Numbered from the stretch's first letter, positions 1 through 6,178 are shown. The stretch is DNA of 7,318 nucleotides from Clostridiaceae bacterium (GCA_025361665.1 JANYKF010000175.1:1-7318), one strand, 5' to 3'. The notes: generated from the letters alone by a model not told the origin. Numbers and translations: made by a program.

Positions 1-28
1 ACTTTTTGCACGAGAATCAATGATAAAT

Positions 29-120
29 GTGAAGTCCTTCTTGACTAAAGAAGAAGACGGATGGAATGTTTCACGTGAAACAATTCATCCGGCAATGGTT
101 CAACCGAAACCGGACTTCAC
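29..120. repeat. Concentric inverted repeat centred on parS
   Basis: The bases around parS are symmetric about the same centre (between 74 and 75). The dyad continues outward to 58-91, with 15 of 17 pairs complementary; the exceptions are 66/83 (A-A) and 64/85 (G-T). Further out, a perfect 9-base pair of arms, gtgaagtcc (29-37) and ggacttcac (112-120), has exactly the same centre, although the bases between (38-57 / 92-111) are mostly unpaired. Function is unknown; the symmetry is read directly from the sequence. Confidence 0.75.
67..82. promoter_or_regulatory. parS: parS centromere site
   Basis: The 16 bases TGTTTCACGTGAAACA match the bacterial chromosomal parS consensus perfectly and are fully palindromic. 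ParB dimers bind this site, load CTP and spread as a clamp, forming the nucleoprotein complex on which ParA acts. The site lies about 170 bases upstream of the parA start, so the window carries a complete parABS set. I found no second parS-like site in the window. Confidence 0.97.
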
Positions 121-178
121 GGCCGTTTTCAAGCGACATTCACAAGCCCATTCTGAAATATTCTGCCTCGCGATGTTG

Positions 179-187
179 TGATATAAT
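179..187 (+). promoter_or_regulatory. Probable parA promoter (extended -10)
   Basis: TGaTATAAT is a perfect extended -10 element (TG at 179-180, TATAAT at 182-187). No good -35 hexamer lies 17 bases upstream, which is common for extended -10 promoters. Transcription would begin near 194, leaving a leader of about 55 bases before the parA ATG. It is the only clear promoter seen before the run of closely spaced genes, so it may serve parA through serS and perhaps further. Confidence 0.6.
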
Positions 188-239
188 GGTTCAATGACGG
201 ATGGCGGGTGTCGCAAAGAAATCGCATTCGAATGCTAGC

Positions 240-246
240 GGGAGGA
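240..246 (+). promoter_or_regulatory. Ribosome binding site deciding the parA start
   Basis: GGGAGGA ends three bases before the ATG at 250. The in-frame alternatives, GTG at 208 and ATG at 232, have no comparable Shine-Dalgarno sequence and would add residues not found at the start of Soj-type ParA proteins. Confidence 0.75.
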
Positions 247-249
247 CAG

Positions 250-1023
250 ATGGGCAGGGTAATCGCAATCGCCAATCAAAAGGGCGGGGTCGGGAAGACC
301 ACAACCACGGTAAACCTGAGTGCTTGCCTGGCCGTAAAAGGAAAGCGTATCCTGACGATAGACATAGATCCGCAGGGAAACACCACAAGCGGATTGGGAA
401 TCGACAAGGCTTCGGTGAAGGAATCCATTTATGATGTGATCATCAATGATGTTTCTTTACGAGACACGATTCTGTCAACAAAAATCAAGACCCTTGGGCT
501 ATCCCCGTCCACCATTCATTTGGCTGGAGCGGAAGTGGAACTGGTTTCCGTCATTTCGCGCGAGATGCGGCTGAAGACAGCCATTGCAACAGTCAAAGAG
601 GATTATGACTTCATCCTGATCGATTGCCCACCTTCTTTGGGACTGCTTACTGTCAATGCCCTCACGGCGGCCGATACGATCCTTGTGCCAATTCAATGCG
701 AATACTATGCGTTGGAAGGTTTGAGCCAACTGATGAATACCGTGCGAATTGTGCAGAAACATTTGAATCCCGGATTGAAAGTGGAGGGCGTAGTCCTGAC
801 GATGTTCGATGGACGTACCAATCTTTCGATCCAGGTTGTCGAGGAAGTCAAAAAATACTTTGGAAACCAGGTATATCGGACGATCATTCCGCGCAATGTC
901 CGTCTCAGCGAGGCCCCCAGTTTTGGTCTGCCCATCATTCTGTATGATGAGAAGTCACGTGGGGCGGAAGCCTATATGGACTTGGCGGACGAGGTCATCA
1001 TGACCGTGGAGGACAGGGGATGA
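250..1023 (+). CDS. parA: ParA/Soj chromosome-partitioning ATPase
   Basis: This is a 257-residue ParA-family ATPase (Soj). In the known mechanism, ATP-bound dimers bind nucleoid DNA non-specifically, and ParB at parS stimulates hydrolysis to move and separate origins; Soj also influences DnaA in Bacillus. The deviant Walker A motif KGGVGKTT spans residues 11-18, with signature Lys11 and catalytic Lys16. A conserved Asp40 lies in the DIDPQGN segment, the Walker B-like IDCPPS contains Asp125, and Arg189 sits where Soj has a DNA-binding arginine. The length is typical for a chromosomal ParA without an N-terminal helix-turn-helix. I chose the ATG at 250 over upstream starts because of GGGAGGA and because homologues begin about ten residues before Walker A. 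The gene overlaps parB by four bases (ATGA), which suggests translational coupling. Confidence 0.97.
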   Translation: MGRVIAIANQKGGVGKTTTTVNLSACLAVKGKRILTIDIDPQGNTTSGLGIDKASVKESIYDVIINDVSLRDTILSTKIKTLGLSPSTIHLAGAEVELVSVISREMRLKTAIATVKEDYDFILIDCPPSLGLLTVNALTAADTILVPIQCEYYALEGLSQLMNTVRIVQKHLNPGLKVEGVVLTMFDGRTNLSIQVVEEVKKYFGNQVYRTIIPRNVRLSEAPSFGLPIILYDEKSRGAEAYMDLADEVIMTVEDRG

Positions 1024-1886
1024 AAAGAAGCTTGAACAAGGGCCTGGGAAAAGGACTGGACGCCTTGCTGGCATCCAGCAGCACGGAGGAAGATCGAAAC
1101 AGCATCCTGGATATCTCCGTTCATCAGATAGATCCGGCGGAGGAACAGCCTAGGAAACAGTTCGATCAGGACAAGCTGGAAGCATTGGCCGAGTCCATCC
1201 GCGCCCATGGTGTCGTGCAGCCGGTCATTGTCCGCAAACAGGGCGACCGCTTCACCCTTGTGGCTGGTGAACGCCGATGGAGGGCCTCCCGGATAGTCGG
1301 ACTGAAAACGATTCCCGCCATCGTCAAGGAGTATACTTCCCGCGATGTCATGGAAATTGCGCTCATCGAGAACCTGCAGCGGGAAGATTTGAATCCGATT
1401 GAAGAGGCGGAGGCATTTCTACACCTGATGGATGATTTTGGATTGACGCAGGAGGAAGTTTCCAGAATCGCGGGGCGCAGCCGGTCAGCCGTCGCGAATG
1501 CTGTCCGGCTGCTCACGCTGCCGGCGGCAGTCCGGTCCTTGCTGATTGATGGGCGACTCAGCAGTGGCCACGCACGCACCTTGGTGGCTGTTGGCGATGC
1601 CGGCCGGCAGGAGTGGCTGGCTGGACAAATCATCGGCAGGGATCTCAATGTTCGCGAAACCGAGCAGCTTGTCCGTCGAGAAGAGACCGTCAAAAAGAAG
1701 ATTGCCGACAGGAAATCAGACAGAAACGAAAAGGGACAAGCTGAAATGGAGGACTTGCGGGATCAGCTCAGGAGCCATTTGGGGACACAGGTTGAGATCA
1801 GCGGAAGTCCCGCTCATGGGAAAATACAGATTTCCTATTTCACAGCGGATGAAATGGATCGGATATGTAAAATGCTTCTAAATTAA
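1020..1886 (+). CDS. parB: ParB/Spo0J centromere-binding CTPase
   Basis: This 288-residue ParB-family protein binds parS and forms a sliding, CTP-dependent clamp around the origin region. In the known pathway it recruits SMC condensin and activates ParA. Residues 5-17 hold the Lys/Gly-rich N-terminal peptide (GLGKGLDALL) that contacts ParA. The CTP-binding motifs follow: GERRWRAS at 83-90 and ENLQRED at 117-123. The DNA-recognition helix-turn-helix lies at about 142-165. A charged linker (about 225-245) leads to the C-terminal dimerisation domain (about 245-288). A GGAGG inside the end of parA sits seven bases before the ATG. All hallmark residues are present and the length is normal, so the gene looks intact and functional. 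Confidence 0.97.
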   Translation: MKRSLNKGLGKGLDALLASSSTEEDRNSILDISVHQIDPAEEQPRKQFDQDKLEALAESIRAHGVVQPVIVRKQGDRFTLVAGERRWRASRIVGLKTIPAIVKEYTSRDVMEIALIENLQREDLNPIEEAEAFLHLMDDFGLTQEEVSRIAGRSRSAVANAVRLLTLPAAVRSLLIDGRLSSGHARTLVAVGDAGRQEWLAGQIIGRDLNVRETEQLVRREETVKKKIADRKSDRNEKGQAEMEDLRDQLRSHLGTQVEISGSPAHGKIQISYFTADEMDRICKMLLN

Positions 1887-1973
1887 GGATTTAACGGGGT
1901 TTTGACCTTCACAAAAGCATAGGATGGACAATGTCCATGATGCATGACTTGAAAAGGATAAATCACATCCGTC

Positions 1974-1980
1974 CAGGAGG
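1974..1980 (+). promoter_or_regulatory. Ribosome binding site deciding the DUF4446 start
   Basis: CAGGAGG lies four bases before the ATG at 1985. The earlier in-frame ATG at 1931 would add 18 polar residues in front of the membrane segment and has no similar site. Confidence 0.6.
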
Positions 1981-1984
1981 CCGT

Positions 1985-2464
1985 ATGGAATTGTTTACTC
2001 CTCTTTTTCTCGGGGTCTGCAGTATCGTGCTTTTTGTTCTCGTTGTCACACTCTTCAGCCTGCTTTTCACGATGGACAGGAAATACAGGCGTTTCATGAA
2101 AGGACTCGGTACGATGGACGTCGAATCCTTGATGCAGCGGTACGCCGAAGACCTCATGCAGCTGCGGATTCATCTTGAGACGAGGACGGAACCGAGGATC
2201 TCGGCCATGGAGAGGAAGTTCCCCACGGTACTGCGCAATGTCGGCATGGTCAGCTACAATGCGTTTGAAAGCATGGGCAACCTCATGAGCTTCTCCATCG
2301 CGGCCTTGGATGAGGGAAAGAATGGGTTTGTGCTCAGCGGCATCTACGGGCGGGATTCATCCTACGTGTACGCCAAGGACATCAAGACAGGCGTTCCCGG
2401 CAAAGAATTGTCCAGGGAAGAAAAAGAGGCGCTTCGCATCGCCATGGAAAACGGCCGATCTTGA
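1985..2464 (+). CDS. DUF4446 family membrane-anchored protein
   Basis: This 159-residue protein matches the DUF4446 family, which is often found next to parB in Bacillota and has no established function. Residues 7-28 form one hydrophobic transmembrane helix. A basic patch (DRKYRRF) follows, then a helical, probably coiled-coil segment at about 45-80, so the rest is probably cytoplasmic. The C-terminal half carries the family signature: YNAFESMG at 91-98, SFSIAALDE at 102-110, and a G-IYGRDSS...YAK stretch at about 119-131. The start is the ATG preceded by CAGGAGG, which places the membrane helix at the N-terminus as in relatives. It lies 98 bases after parB and 66 before serS on the same strand, consistent with one operon. 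A role in segregation or envelope biology is only a guess from position. Confidence 0.85.
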   Translation: MELFTPLFLGVCSIVLFVLVVTLFSLLFTMDRKYRRFMKGLGTMDVESLMQRYAEDLMQLRIHLETRTEPRISAMERKFPTVLRNVGMVSYNAFESMGNLMSFSIAALDEGKNGFVLSGIYGRDSSYVYAKDIKTGVPGKELSREEKEALRIAMENGRS

Positions 2465-2530
2465 AGCAGATCGCAGAAAATTTCCCTGCTTTGGAATCGC
2501 CGGCCGGAAAGGCAACAGGAGGAGAATGGA

Positions 2531-3814
2531 ATGCTAGATATTGCCAGAATCCGCAACAACCCTGGAGAAGTACGCAATGCACTGAAAAAAAGGCTGATCG
2601 ACATTGATTTTACCGAACTGCTGGATTGGGATGCGACAAGGCGAAGCCTCATCACCCGCCTTGAAGAAATGAAAGCGAAACGAAACAAAGGATCAGGAGA
2701 GATTCCCCTGCTCAAGAAAAACGGCGTGGATGTGACGAGCCTGGTTGGGGAAATGAAGGCACTCGGCTACGACATCCAGATTCTGGAAGATGAGCTGAAA
2801 GCCGTTGAAGAGAAGATTCAAGACTTCATGGGCGGATTGCCCAATATTCCGGCAAACGACGTGATGGCCGGTGGGAAAGAGAACAACCAGGTTGCAAGGG
2901 TGTTTGGGGAAAAGCCGGAATTCAGTTTCCAACCCAAACACCATGTCGATCTTGTCACCTCTCTTGGACTCATTGATTACGAACGCGGAGTGAAGATCGG
3001 AGGCAGCGGCTTCTGGGTTTATACGGGAGATGGCGCCCTATTGGAATGGGCGCTGTTGAATTATTTCATCGAGGAGCACATCCGGGATGGCTATTGCTTC
3101 ATGCTGCCCCCCCACATCCTCAATTGGCAGTCGGGTTATACGGCGGGCCAGTTCCCCAAGTTCGAGGAAGATGTTTTCCGCATAGAAGGCAGCGAGGAAG
3201 GGAAAATGCAGTTTATCCTTCCCACGGCTGAAACGGCACTCATCAACTACCATCGTAATGAAATCCTCAATGAAGAGGATCTGCCGAAAAAATACTTCGC
3301 TTATTCTCCCTGCTACCGGAAAGAAGCCGGCAGCTACCGTGCGGAAGAGCGGGGCATGATTCGCGGCCACCAGTTCAACAAAGTGGAAATGTTCCAATAT
3401 ACCACGCCGGAACAGTCGGAAACTGCCCTTGAAGAACTTGTCGGCAAAGCGGAAAGACTGGTTCAGGGATTGGGCCTTCATCACCAGGTCAGCAAGCTGG
3501 CTGCACAGGATGTCGGCGCTGGCATGGGAAAGACCTATGATATCGAGATATGGATTCCCAGCATGAACATATATAAGGAAGTCAGTTCATGCTCGAATGC
3601 CTATGACTATCAGGCGCGTCGCGGCAATATCCGCTACCGTCGGAAAGACACGAAGAAAAATGAATACCTGCATACCCTGAATGCGTCCGGATTGGCTACG
3701 AGCCGTGTCCTGCCGGCCATTGTGGAACAGTTCCAGCAGGAGGACGGCAGTGTGACGGTGCCGGAGGTCCTGCGCAAGTGGGTGGGGAAAGACCGGTTGC
3801 GATCCATCCGCTGA
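2531..3814 (+). CDS. serS: Seryl-tRNA synthetase
   Basis: This 427-residue class II aminoacyl-tRNA synthetase activates serine with ATP and charges tRNA-Ser in the cytoplasm; in bacteria it also supplies Ser-tRNA-Sec where selenocysteine is used. Residues 1 to about 110 form the N-terminal helical arm that grips the long variable arm of tRNA-Ser. The catalytic core shows the serine-binding TAE triad (232-234) and motif 2 with CYRKEAGS (261-268), followed by RGMIRGHQFNKVE (274-286). It also shows EVSSCSN (350-356), and motif 3 LNASGLATSR with Arg392. Length is normal. AGGAGGAG at 2517-2524 supports this ATG; an ATG at 2526 is out of frame and too close to that site. No T-box leader precedes it, so expression probably depends on the parAB transcript. 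The motif wording (LNASGLATSR rather than LNGSGLAVGR) marks a divergent bacterial subgroup. Confidence 0.97.
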   Translation: MLDIARIRNNPGEVRNALKKRLIDIDFTELLDWDATRRSLITRLEEMKAKRNKGSGEIPLLKKNGVDVTSLVGEMKALGYDIQILEDELKAVEEKIQDFMGGLPNIPANDVMAGGKENNQVARVFGEKPEFSFQPKHHVDLVTSLGLIDYERGVKIGGSGFWVYTGDGALLEWALLNYFIEEHIRDGYCFMLPPHILNWQSGYTAGQFPKFEEDVFRIEGSEEGKMQFILPTAETALINYHRNEILNEEDLPKKYFAYSPCYRKEAGSYRAEERGMIRGHQFNKVEMFQYTTPEQSETALEELVGKAERLVQGLGLHHQVSKLAAQDVGAGMGKTYDIEIWIPSMNIYKEVSSCSNAYDYQARRGNIRYRRKDTKKNEYLHTLNASGLATSRVLPAIVEQFQQEDGSVTVPEVLRKWVGKDRLRSIR

Positions 3815-3831
3815 CACGTCGGAAAGGCCAT

Positions 3832-3836
3832 GGAGG
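3832..3836 (+). promoter_or_regulatory. Ribosome binding site deciding the MFS start
   Basis: GGAGG lies five bases before the ATG at 3842. The other in-frame ATG at 3830 overlaps this site and has only a poor GGAAAGG immediately upstream. Confidence 0.5.
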
Positions 3837-3841
3837 CGTTC

Positions 3842-5089
3842 ATGCCACACCAGGAAAGGATAGGGAAAAAGACCGGGAGCCAAACCTATTTCTGGTTCAT
3901 TTGGAGCGGGGTGGCCGGTGCCGTTGTCGCTTCCATCTTTGGACCCTTCACCGTGAAATTTCTTGAACGGATTGGGGGAACGGATTTTCATATTTCCCTG
4001 CTGAATTCCCTTCCTGGAATTGTCGGCATGGCGGTCAGCCTTCCGGGCGCGTTGTGGCTTGCCGGGAACAAGGGAAAGAATCTGAAGACCCTCACCGTCG
4101 AATTCACCTTGGCCAGCCGATTGATGGTATTGCTTCTGATTCCACTGGTTTGGATTTCCCCCCAATGGGCCCCGCTGTTCTGCGTAGGCATGCTGGCATT
4201 GAAAAATATACCGGAAGCCATATCCCAAACGGCTTTCCAGGGTTTGACCGGCGATTTGTTCCGACCTGAAGATCGCTCCACCGCCATTACACAAAGAAAC
4301 CGGTACAGCGTGCCGGCGATGCTGGCAGTTTCACTGGCAGCCGGGATTGCCATGCGGGTGTTGCCGGGAAATGATGCGGAAAGGCTGACAATCTACCAGA
4401 TCTTCTTTGTTCTTGCAGCCCTGTTCGGCGTATTGGAAGTGGGTTTCATGAGCCGCATGCAGGAAACAGGGCTTTCCCTGCAGGAAACATCACCGCCATG
4501 GCGAGACATGGTGCGGCAAGTTTTCGGAAACAAGCAATTCCTGAAATACATGTCCAGTTCGCTGGTCTTTTACTTCAGCTGGCAAATGGGGTGGCCGCTG
4601 TTCAGCATCTACCAGGTCATCCATCTCAGGGCGGACGAGTTATGGCTGAGTCTTATCGGGGTAGTGAGCTCCATTGGCATGTTCATCGGATTCCGCTTTT
4701 GGAACCGGATCATCCAGAAGCGTGGAAATGGCCGCACAGCAGTTCTCGTCGTACTTGGCATGTCGACGAATCCGGTTTTGCTGGTGATTTTCCCCAACCT
4801 TTACTGGGCAACCGGGATAAACGTGCTGATCGGGTTTTTCACGGCCGGAACCATCACAGTTCTGCTGAACGCCCTTTTGGAGGTTACACCCCAGGAACAC
4901 AGGGTTGTATACGTGGGTGCGTACAACCTGTTTGTGAATGCCAGCCTGGCTGTTTCCCCCATTGTCGCGTTCGCAATCCTGCGGGGCATCGGAATCATTC
5001 CGGCCCTCGTCACGGTGAGCTTGTGCCGGCTGGCCGGGTGTTTGTCGTTCTGGCTTTACAGCAGGCAGGCGCCTCGCCTTCCTGCATGA
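3842..5089 (+). CDS. Major facilitator superfamily permease, substrate unknown
   Basis: This 415-residue protein is an integral inner-membrane transporter of the MFS type. I count about twelve hydrophobic helices in two sets of six. The first begins near FWFIWSGVAGAVVASIFGPF, and the last is the C-terminal helix ending in LSFWLYSRQ. A polar central loop (after MSRMQETGLSLQETSPPWRD, before the seventh helix) divides the halves. The basic loop GNKGKNLKT between helices 2 and 3 sits where MFS proteins carry their conserved basic loop. No substrate motif is recognisable; a drug or metabolite exporter is as likely as an importer. Translation most likely starts at the ATG at 3842 because of the GGAGG before it; a start at 3830 would add four residues. 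The gene follows serS by 27 bases, so it is probably co-transcribed, but nothing suggests a functional link to tRNA charging. Confidence 0.85.
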   Translation: MPHQERIGKKTGSQTYFWFIWSGVAGAVVASIFGPFTVKFLERIGGTDFHISLLNSLPGIVGMAVSLPGALWLAGNKGKNLKTLTVEFTLASRLMVLLLIPLVWISPQWAPLFCVGMLALKNIPEAISQTAFQGLTGDLFRPEDRSTAITQRNRYSVPAMLAVSLAAGIAMRVLPGNDAERLTIYQIFFVLAALFGVLEVGFMSRMQETGLSLQETSPPWRDMVRQVFGNKQFLKYMSSSLVFYFSWQMGWPLFSIYQVIHLRADELWLSLIGVVSSIGMFIGFRFWNRIIQKRGNGRTAVLVVLGMSTNPVLLVIFPNLYWATGINVLIGFFTAGTITVLLNALLEVTPQEHRVVYVGAYNLFVNASLAVSPIVAFAILRGIGIIPALVTVSLCRLAGCLSFWLYSRQAPRLPA

Positions 5090-5122
5090 TGCAATCCGGG
5101 TCCAAATGGAAATGCGGTGCCA

Positions 5123-5127
5123 GGAGG
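5123..5127 (+). promoter_or_regulatory. Ribosome binding site deciding the DUF4236 protein start
   Basis: GGAGG sits seven bases before the ATG at 5135. The in-frame ATG at 5129 lies only one base after it and the GTG at 5117 lies before it, so 5135 is the best start. DUF4236 proteins usually begin with a Met-Gly followed by an aromatic and basic stretch, as here. Confidence 0.65.
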
Positions 5128-5134
5128 TATGGAA

Positions 5135-5902
5135 ATGGGTTTGAATTTTCGCAGAAGCCTGTCCATCGGAAAGCTGTTCCGGATCAACTTTTCAAAGAAA
5201 GGACTCGGTGTTTCAGCCGGGGTGAAAGGGGCTCGCATCAGCCTCAACAAGGATGGCGTGCGGGAAACCGTCTCTTTGCCGGGAACAGGGTTGTCATGGT
5301 CTGAGCGTCAGTCTTTCCGGAGGGCTAAGAAAACGGGGAACGCAGATTCTTCAGGAAAAGCCGGAACGGCAGTAAAACCGGGAAATCATGGGAAGATGAA
5401 AACATTCATCTGGATTGTCCTGGTGGCAGGCGCCTTCCTGCTGTATCGAAGCGGCGCGCTGGATTCTGTCATGAATGGTGTCTGGAATGCGTTCGGCGGA
5501 GGCGGTTCAAACATGTCTGCAAAAGGTAATGGCGCGCAGTCGGCCGGTGCGGCTGCCTTGCCGGCGGCAACGGAGGGACAGGGGCCTGGAGCGGTCGCCC
5601 TGTCGCCTGTTGCCGGTAATGAAAGTCAGACCGTGGTTCTTCCGGAGGGGAAGGAAACGGCGGTTGAGGCGGCTTCTCCGCAATCTTCAGCCATCACCGG
5701 CGGTGCCGTTGAACTGGTCCTCAAGGATGGCACAGTCACTTTGTCCGTCGATACGAAATATGTTGCCAGCAAATCCGGAGCGAAGTTTCACAGGCTCGAT
5801 TGCCGTATCGTGGGAAGTATTGCGAAAAAGAACCTCATGGAATATGCGCTTCGTGAAGAGGCCATGGCGAAAAAGGAACCCTGTTCGGTCTGCAATCCGT
5901 AA
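5135..5902 (+). CDS. DUF4236 - membrane helix - Ada-like Zn-binding protein
   Basis: This 255-residue protein of unknown function combines three visible parts. Residues 1 to about 55 match DUF4236: MGLNFRRSLSIG, then NFSKKGLGVSAGVKGARISL and LPGTGLSW. This is a small, strand-rich domain found at the N-terminus of many uncharacterised bacterial proteins. A basic linker leads to one transmembrane helix at about 89-106 (TFIWIVLVAGAFLLY). A Gly/Ala/Ser-rich, low-complexity region follows (about 125-190). The C-terminus resembles the Ada-type metal-binding module: KFHRLDCR, then a helix with LREEAMA, then CSVCNP. His219 or nearby residues with Cys223, Cys250 and Cys253 are probable zinc ligands. 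With no signal peptide, either end could face outward, and topology is uncertain. The gene lies 45 bases after the MFS gene. DUF4236 and the zinc-like module are recognised by pattern; their joint role is unknown. Confidence 0.75.
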   Translation: MGLNFRRSLSIGKLFRINFSKKGLGVSAGVKGARISLNKDGVRETVSLPGTGLSWSERQSFRRAKKTGNADSSGKAGTAVKPGNHGKMKTFIWIVLVAGAFLLYRSGALDSVMNGVWNAFGGGGSNMSAKGNGAQSAGAAALPAATEGQGPGAVALSPVAGNESQTVVLPEGKETAVEAASPQSSAITGGAVELVLKDGTVTLSVDTKYVASKSGAKFHRLDCRIVGSIAKKNLMEYALREEAMAKKEPCSVCNP

Positions 5903-5922
5903 TGGTGTCAACCCTTCCGTCA

Positions 5923-5953
5923 ACGGCTTCCGGAAGCATGTGCTGGAAGCCGT
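5923..5953 (+). terminator. Hairpin after the DUF4236 gene, possible terminator
   Basis: acggcttcc (5923-5931) and ggaagccgt (5945-5953) are perfectly complementary, and G-U plus G-C pairs can extend the stem to eleven. It begins 21 bases after the stop codon, a typical terminator position, but no T-run follows. It may therefore protect the RNA end or act with another factor rather than as an intrinsic terminator. A 12-base palindrome gcttccggaagc (5926-5937) overlaps and would compete with it. Confidence 0.4.
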
Positions 5954-5989
5954 CATGAAAGTCGGCCATGAGTGTTGGTGCTGAAACCC

Positions 5990-6056
5990 GCTTTCATGCC
6001 GCATGAAAGCCGCATGAAAGCCATCATGAAAGCCATCATGAAAGCCGCATGAAAGC
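5990..6056. repeat. CATGAAAGC short tandem repeat cluster
   Basis: The 9-mer CATGAAAGC occurs at 6002, 6013, 6025, 6037 and 6048, separated by cg, cat, cat and cg, giving a period of 11 or 12 bases. An inverted copy, GCTTTCATG (5990-5998), precedes them and can pair with the first direct copy across a three-base loop. A degenerate copy (CATGAAAGT) lies further upstream at 5954. The spacing is close to one DNA helical turn. Whether this is a protein-binding array, a short mobile repeat or replication slippage is not known. Confidence 0.85.
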
Positions 6057-6109
6057 GGTCATCTAAAGAGTTGCTATAAGGAATCAGGCTCTTGAAAGGC
6101 GCTCGCCTA

Positions 6110-6160
6110 CAACTTTTTCAATAAATGCGGAATAAAAGTTGAATATCACTTGCATTCCGC
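6110..6160. repeat. Two interleaved inverted repeats
   Basis: caactttt (6110-6117) pairs with aaaagttg (6134-6141), and gcggaat (6127-6133) pairs with attccgc (6154-6160). The arms alternate A-B-A'-B', so in a transcript they would form either two competing hairpins or a pseudoknot. They lie just upstream of, and partly overlap, the promoter of the insertion sequence. They could mark the element's subterminal region; chance is also possible given the AT-rich bases. Confidence 0.5.
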
Positions 6161-6178
6161 TTCTATTTTTGTTATATT
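6150..6178 (+). promoter_or_regulatory. Promoter of the IS genes
   Basis: TTGCAT (6150-6155) and TATATT (6173-6178) are separated by exactly 17 bases and resemble a sigma-A/sigma-70 promoter. Transcription would start near 6185, about 40 bases before the ATG at 6227. The -35 box touches the attccgc arm of an upstream inverted repeat. Confidence 0.65.

Larger units (their letters stand above)
1..249. other. Non-coding region upstream of parA
   Basis: I see no convincing gene in these bases. They hold the parS centromere, a wider dyad symmetry centred on it, and the probable parA promoter. An upstream gene, often rsmG/mnmG or noc in Bacillota, may end just left of the window but is not visible. 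A short cttctt/aagaag inverted repeat (37-42 / 48-53) has no T-run and is not a convincing terminator. Confidence 0.6.

Noticed and set aside
1887..1984. Possible terminator between parB and DUF4446
   Set aside because: Only weak AT-rich pairings were found (ttttg/caaaa near 1900-1916 and atgctt/aagcat at 1870-1875/1915-1920), with no GC-rich stem followed by a T-run.
3587..4294. Open frame of 235 codons on the minus strand across the serS/MFS junction
   Set aside because: It lies antisense to two well-supported genes, has no recognisable domain, and its composition is what a reverse frame of GC-rich coding sequence would give.
4498..5304. Open frame of 268 codons on the + strand overlapping the MFS gene and the DUF4236 gene
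   Set aside because: It is a shadow frame over a clear membrane protein; the translation is rich in Arg, His, Gly and Pro, shows no domain, and has no good ribosome site.
5475..5984. Open frame of 169 codons overlapping the DUF4236 gene
   Set aside because: The other frame carries the DUF4236 and zinc-module signatures; this one is Arg/Ser-rich and unrecognisable.
6014..6053. Tiny MKAIMKAIMKAA peptide frame in the repeat array
   Set aside because: It follows directly from the 12-base repeat period and has no ribosome binding site.
5990..6056. Possible CRISPR array
   Set aside because: The units are 9 bases with 2-3 base spacers that are not unique; real CRISPR repeats and spacers are each about 25-40 bases and no cas genes are present.
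6097..6118. Intrinsic terminator formed by aggc-gctc-gcct and a following T5 run
   Set aside because: The stem is only four or five pairs and the T-run starts several bases downstream, so it is too weak to call.
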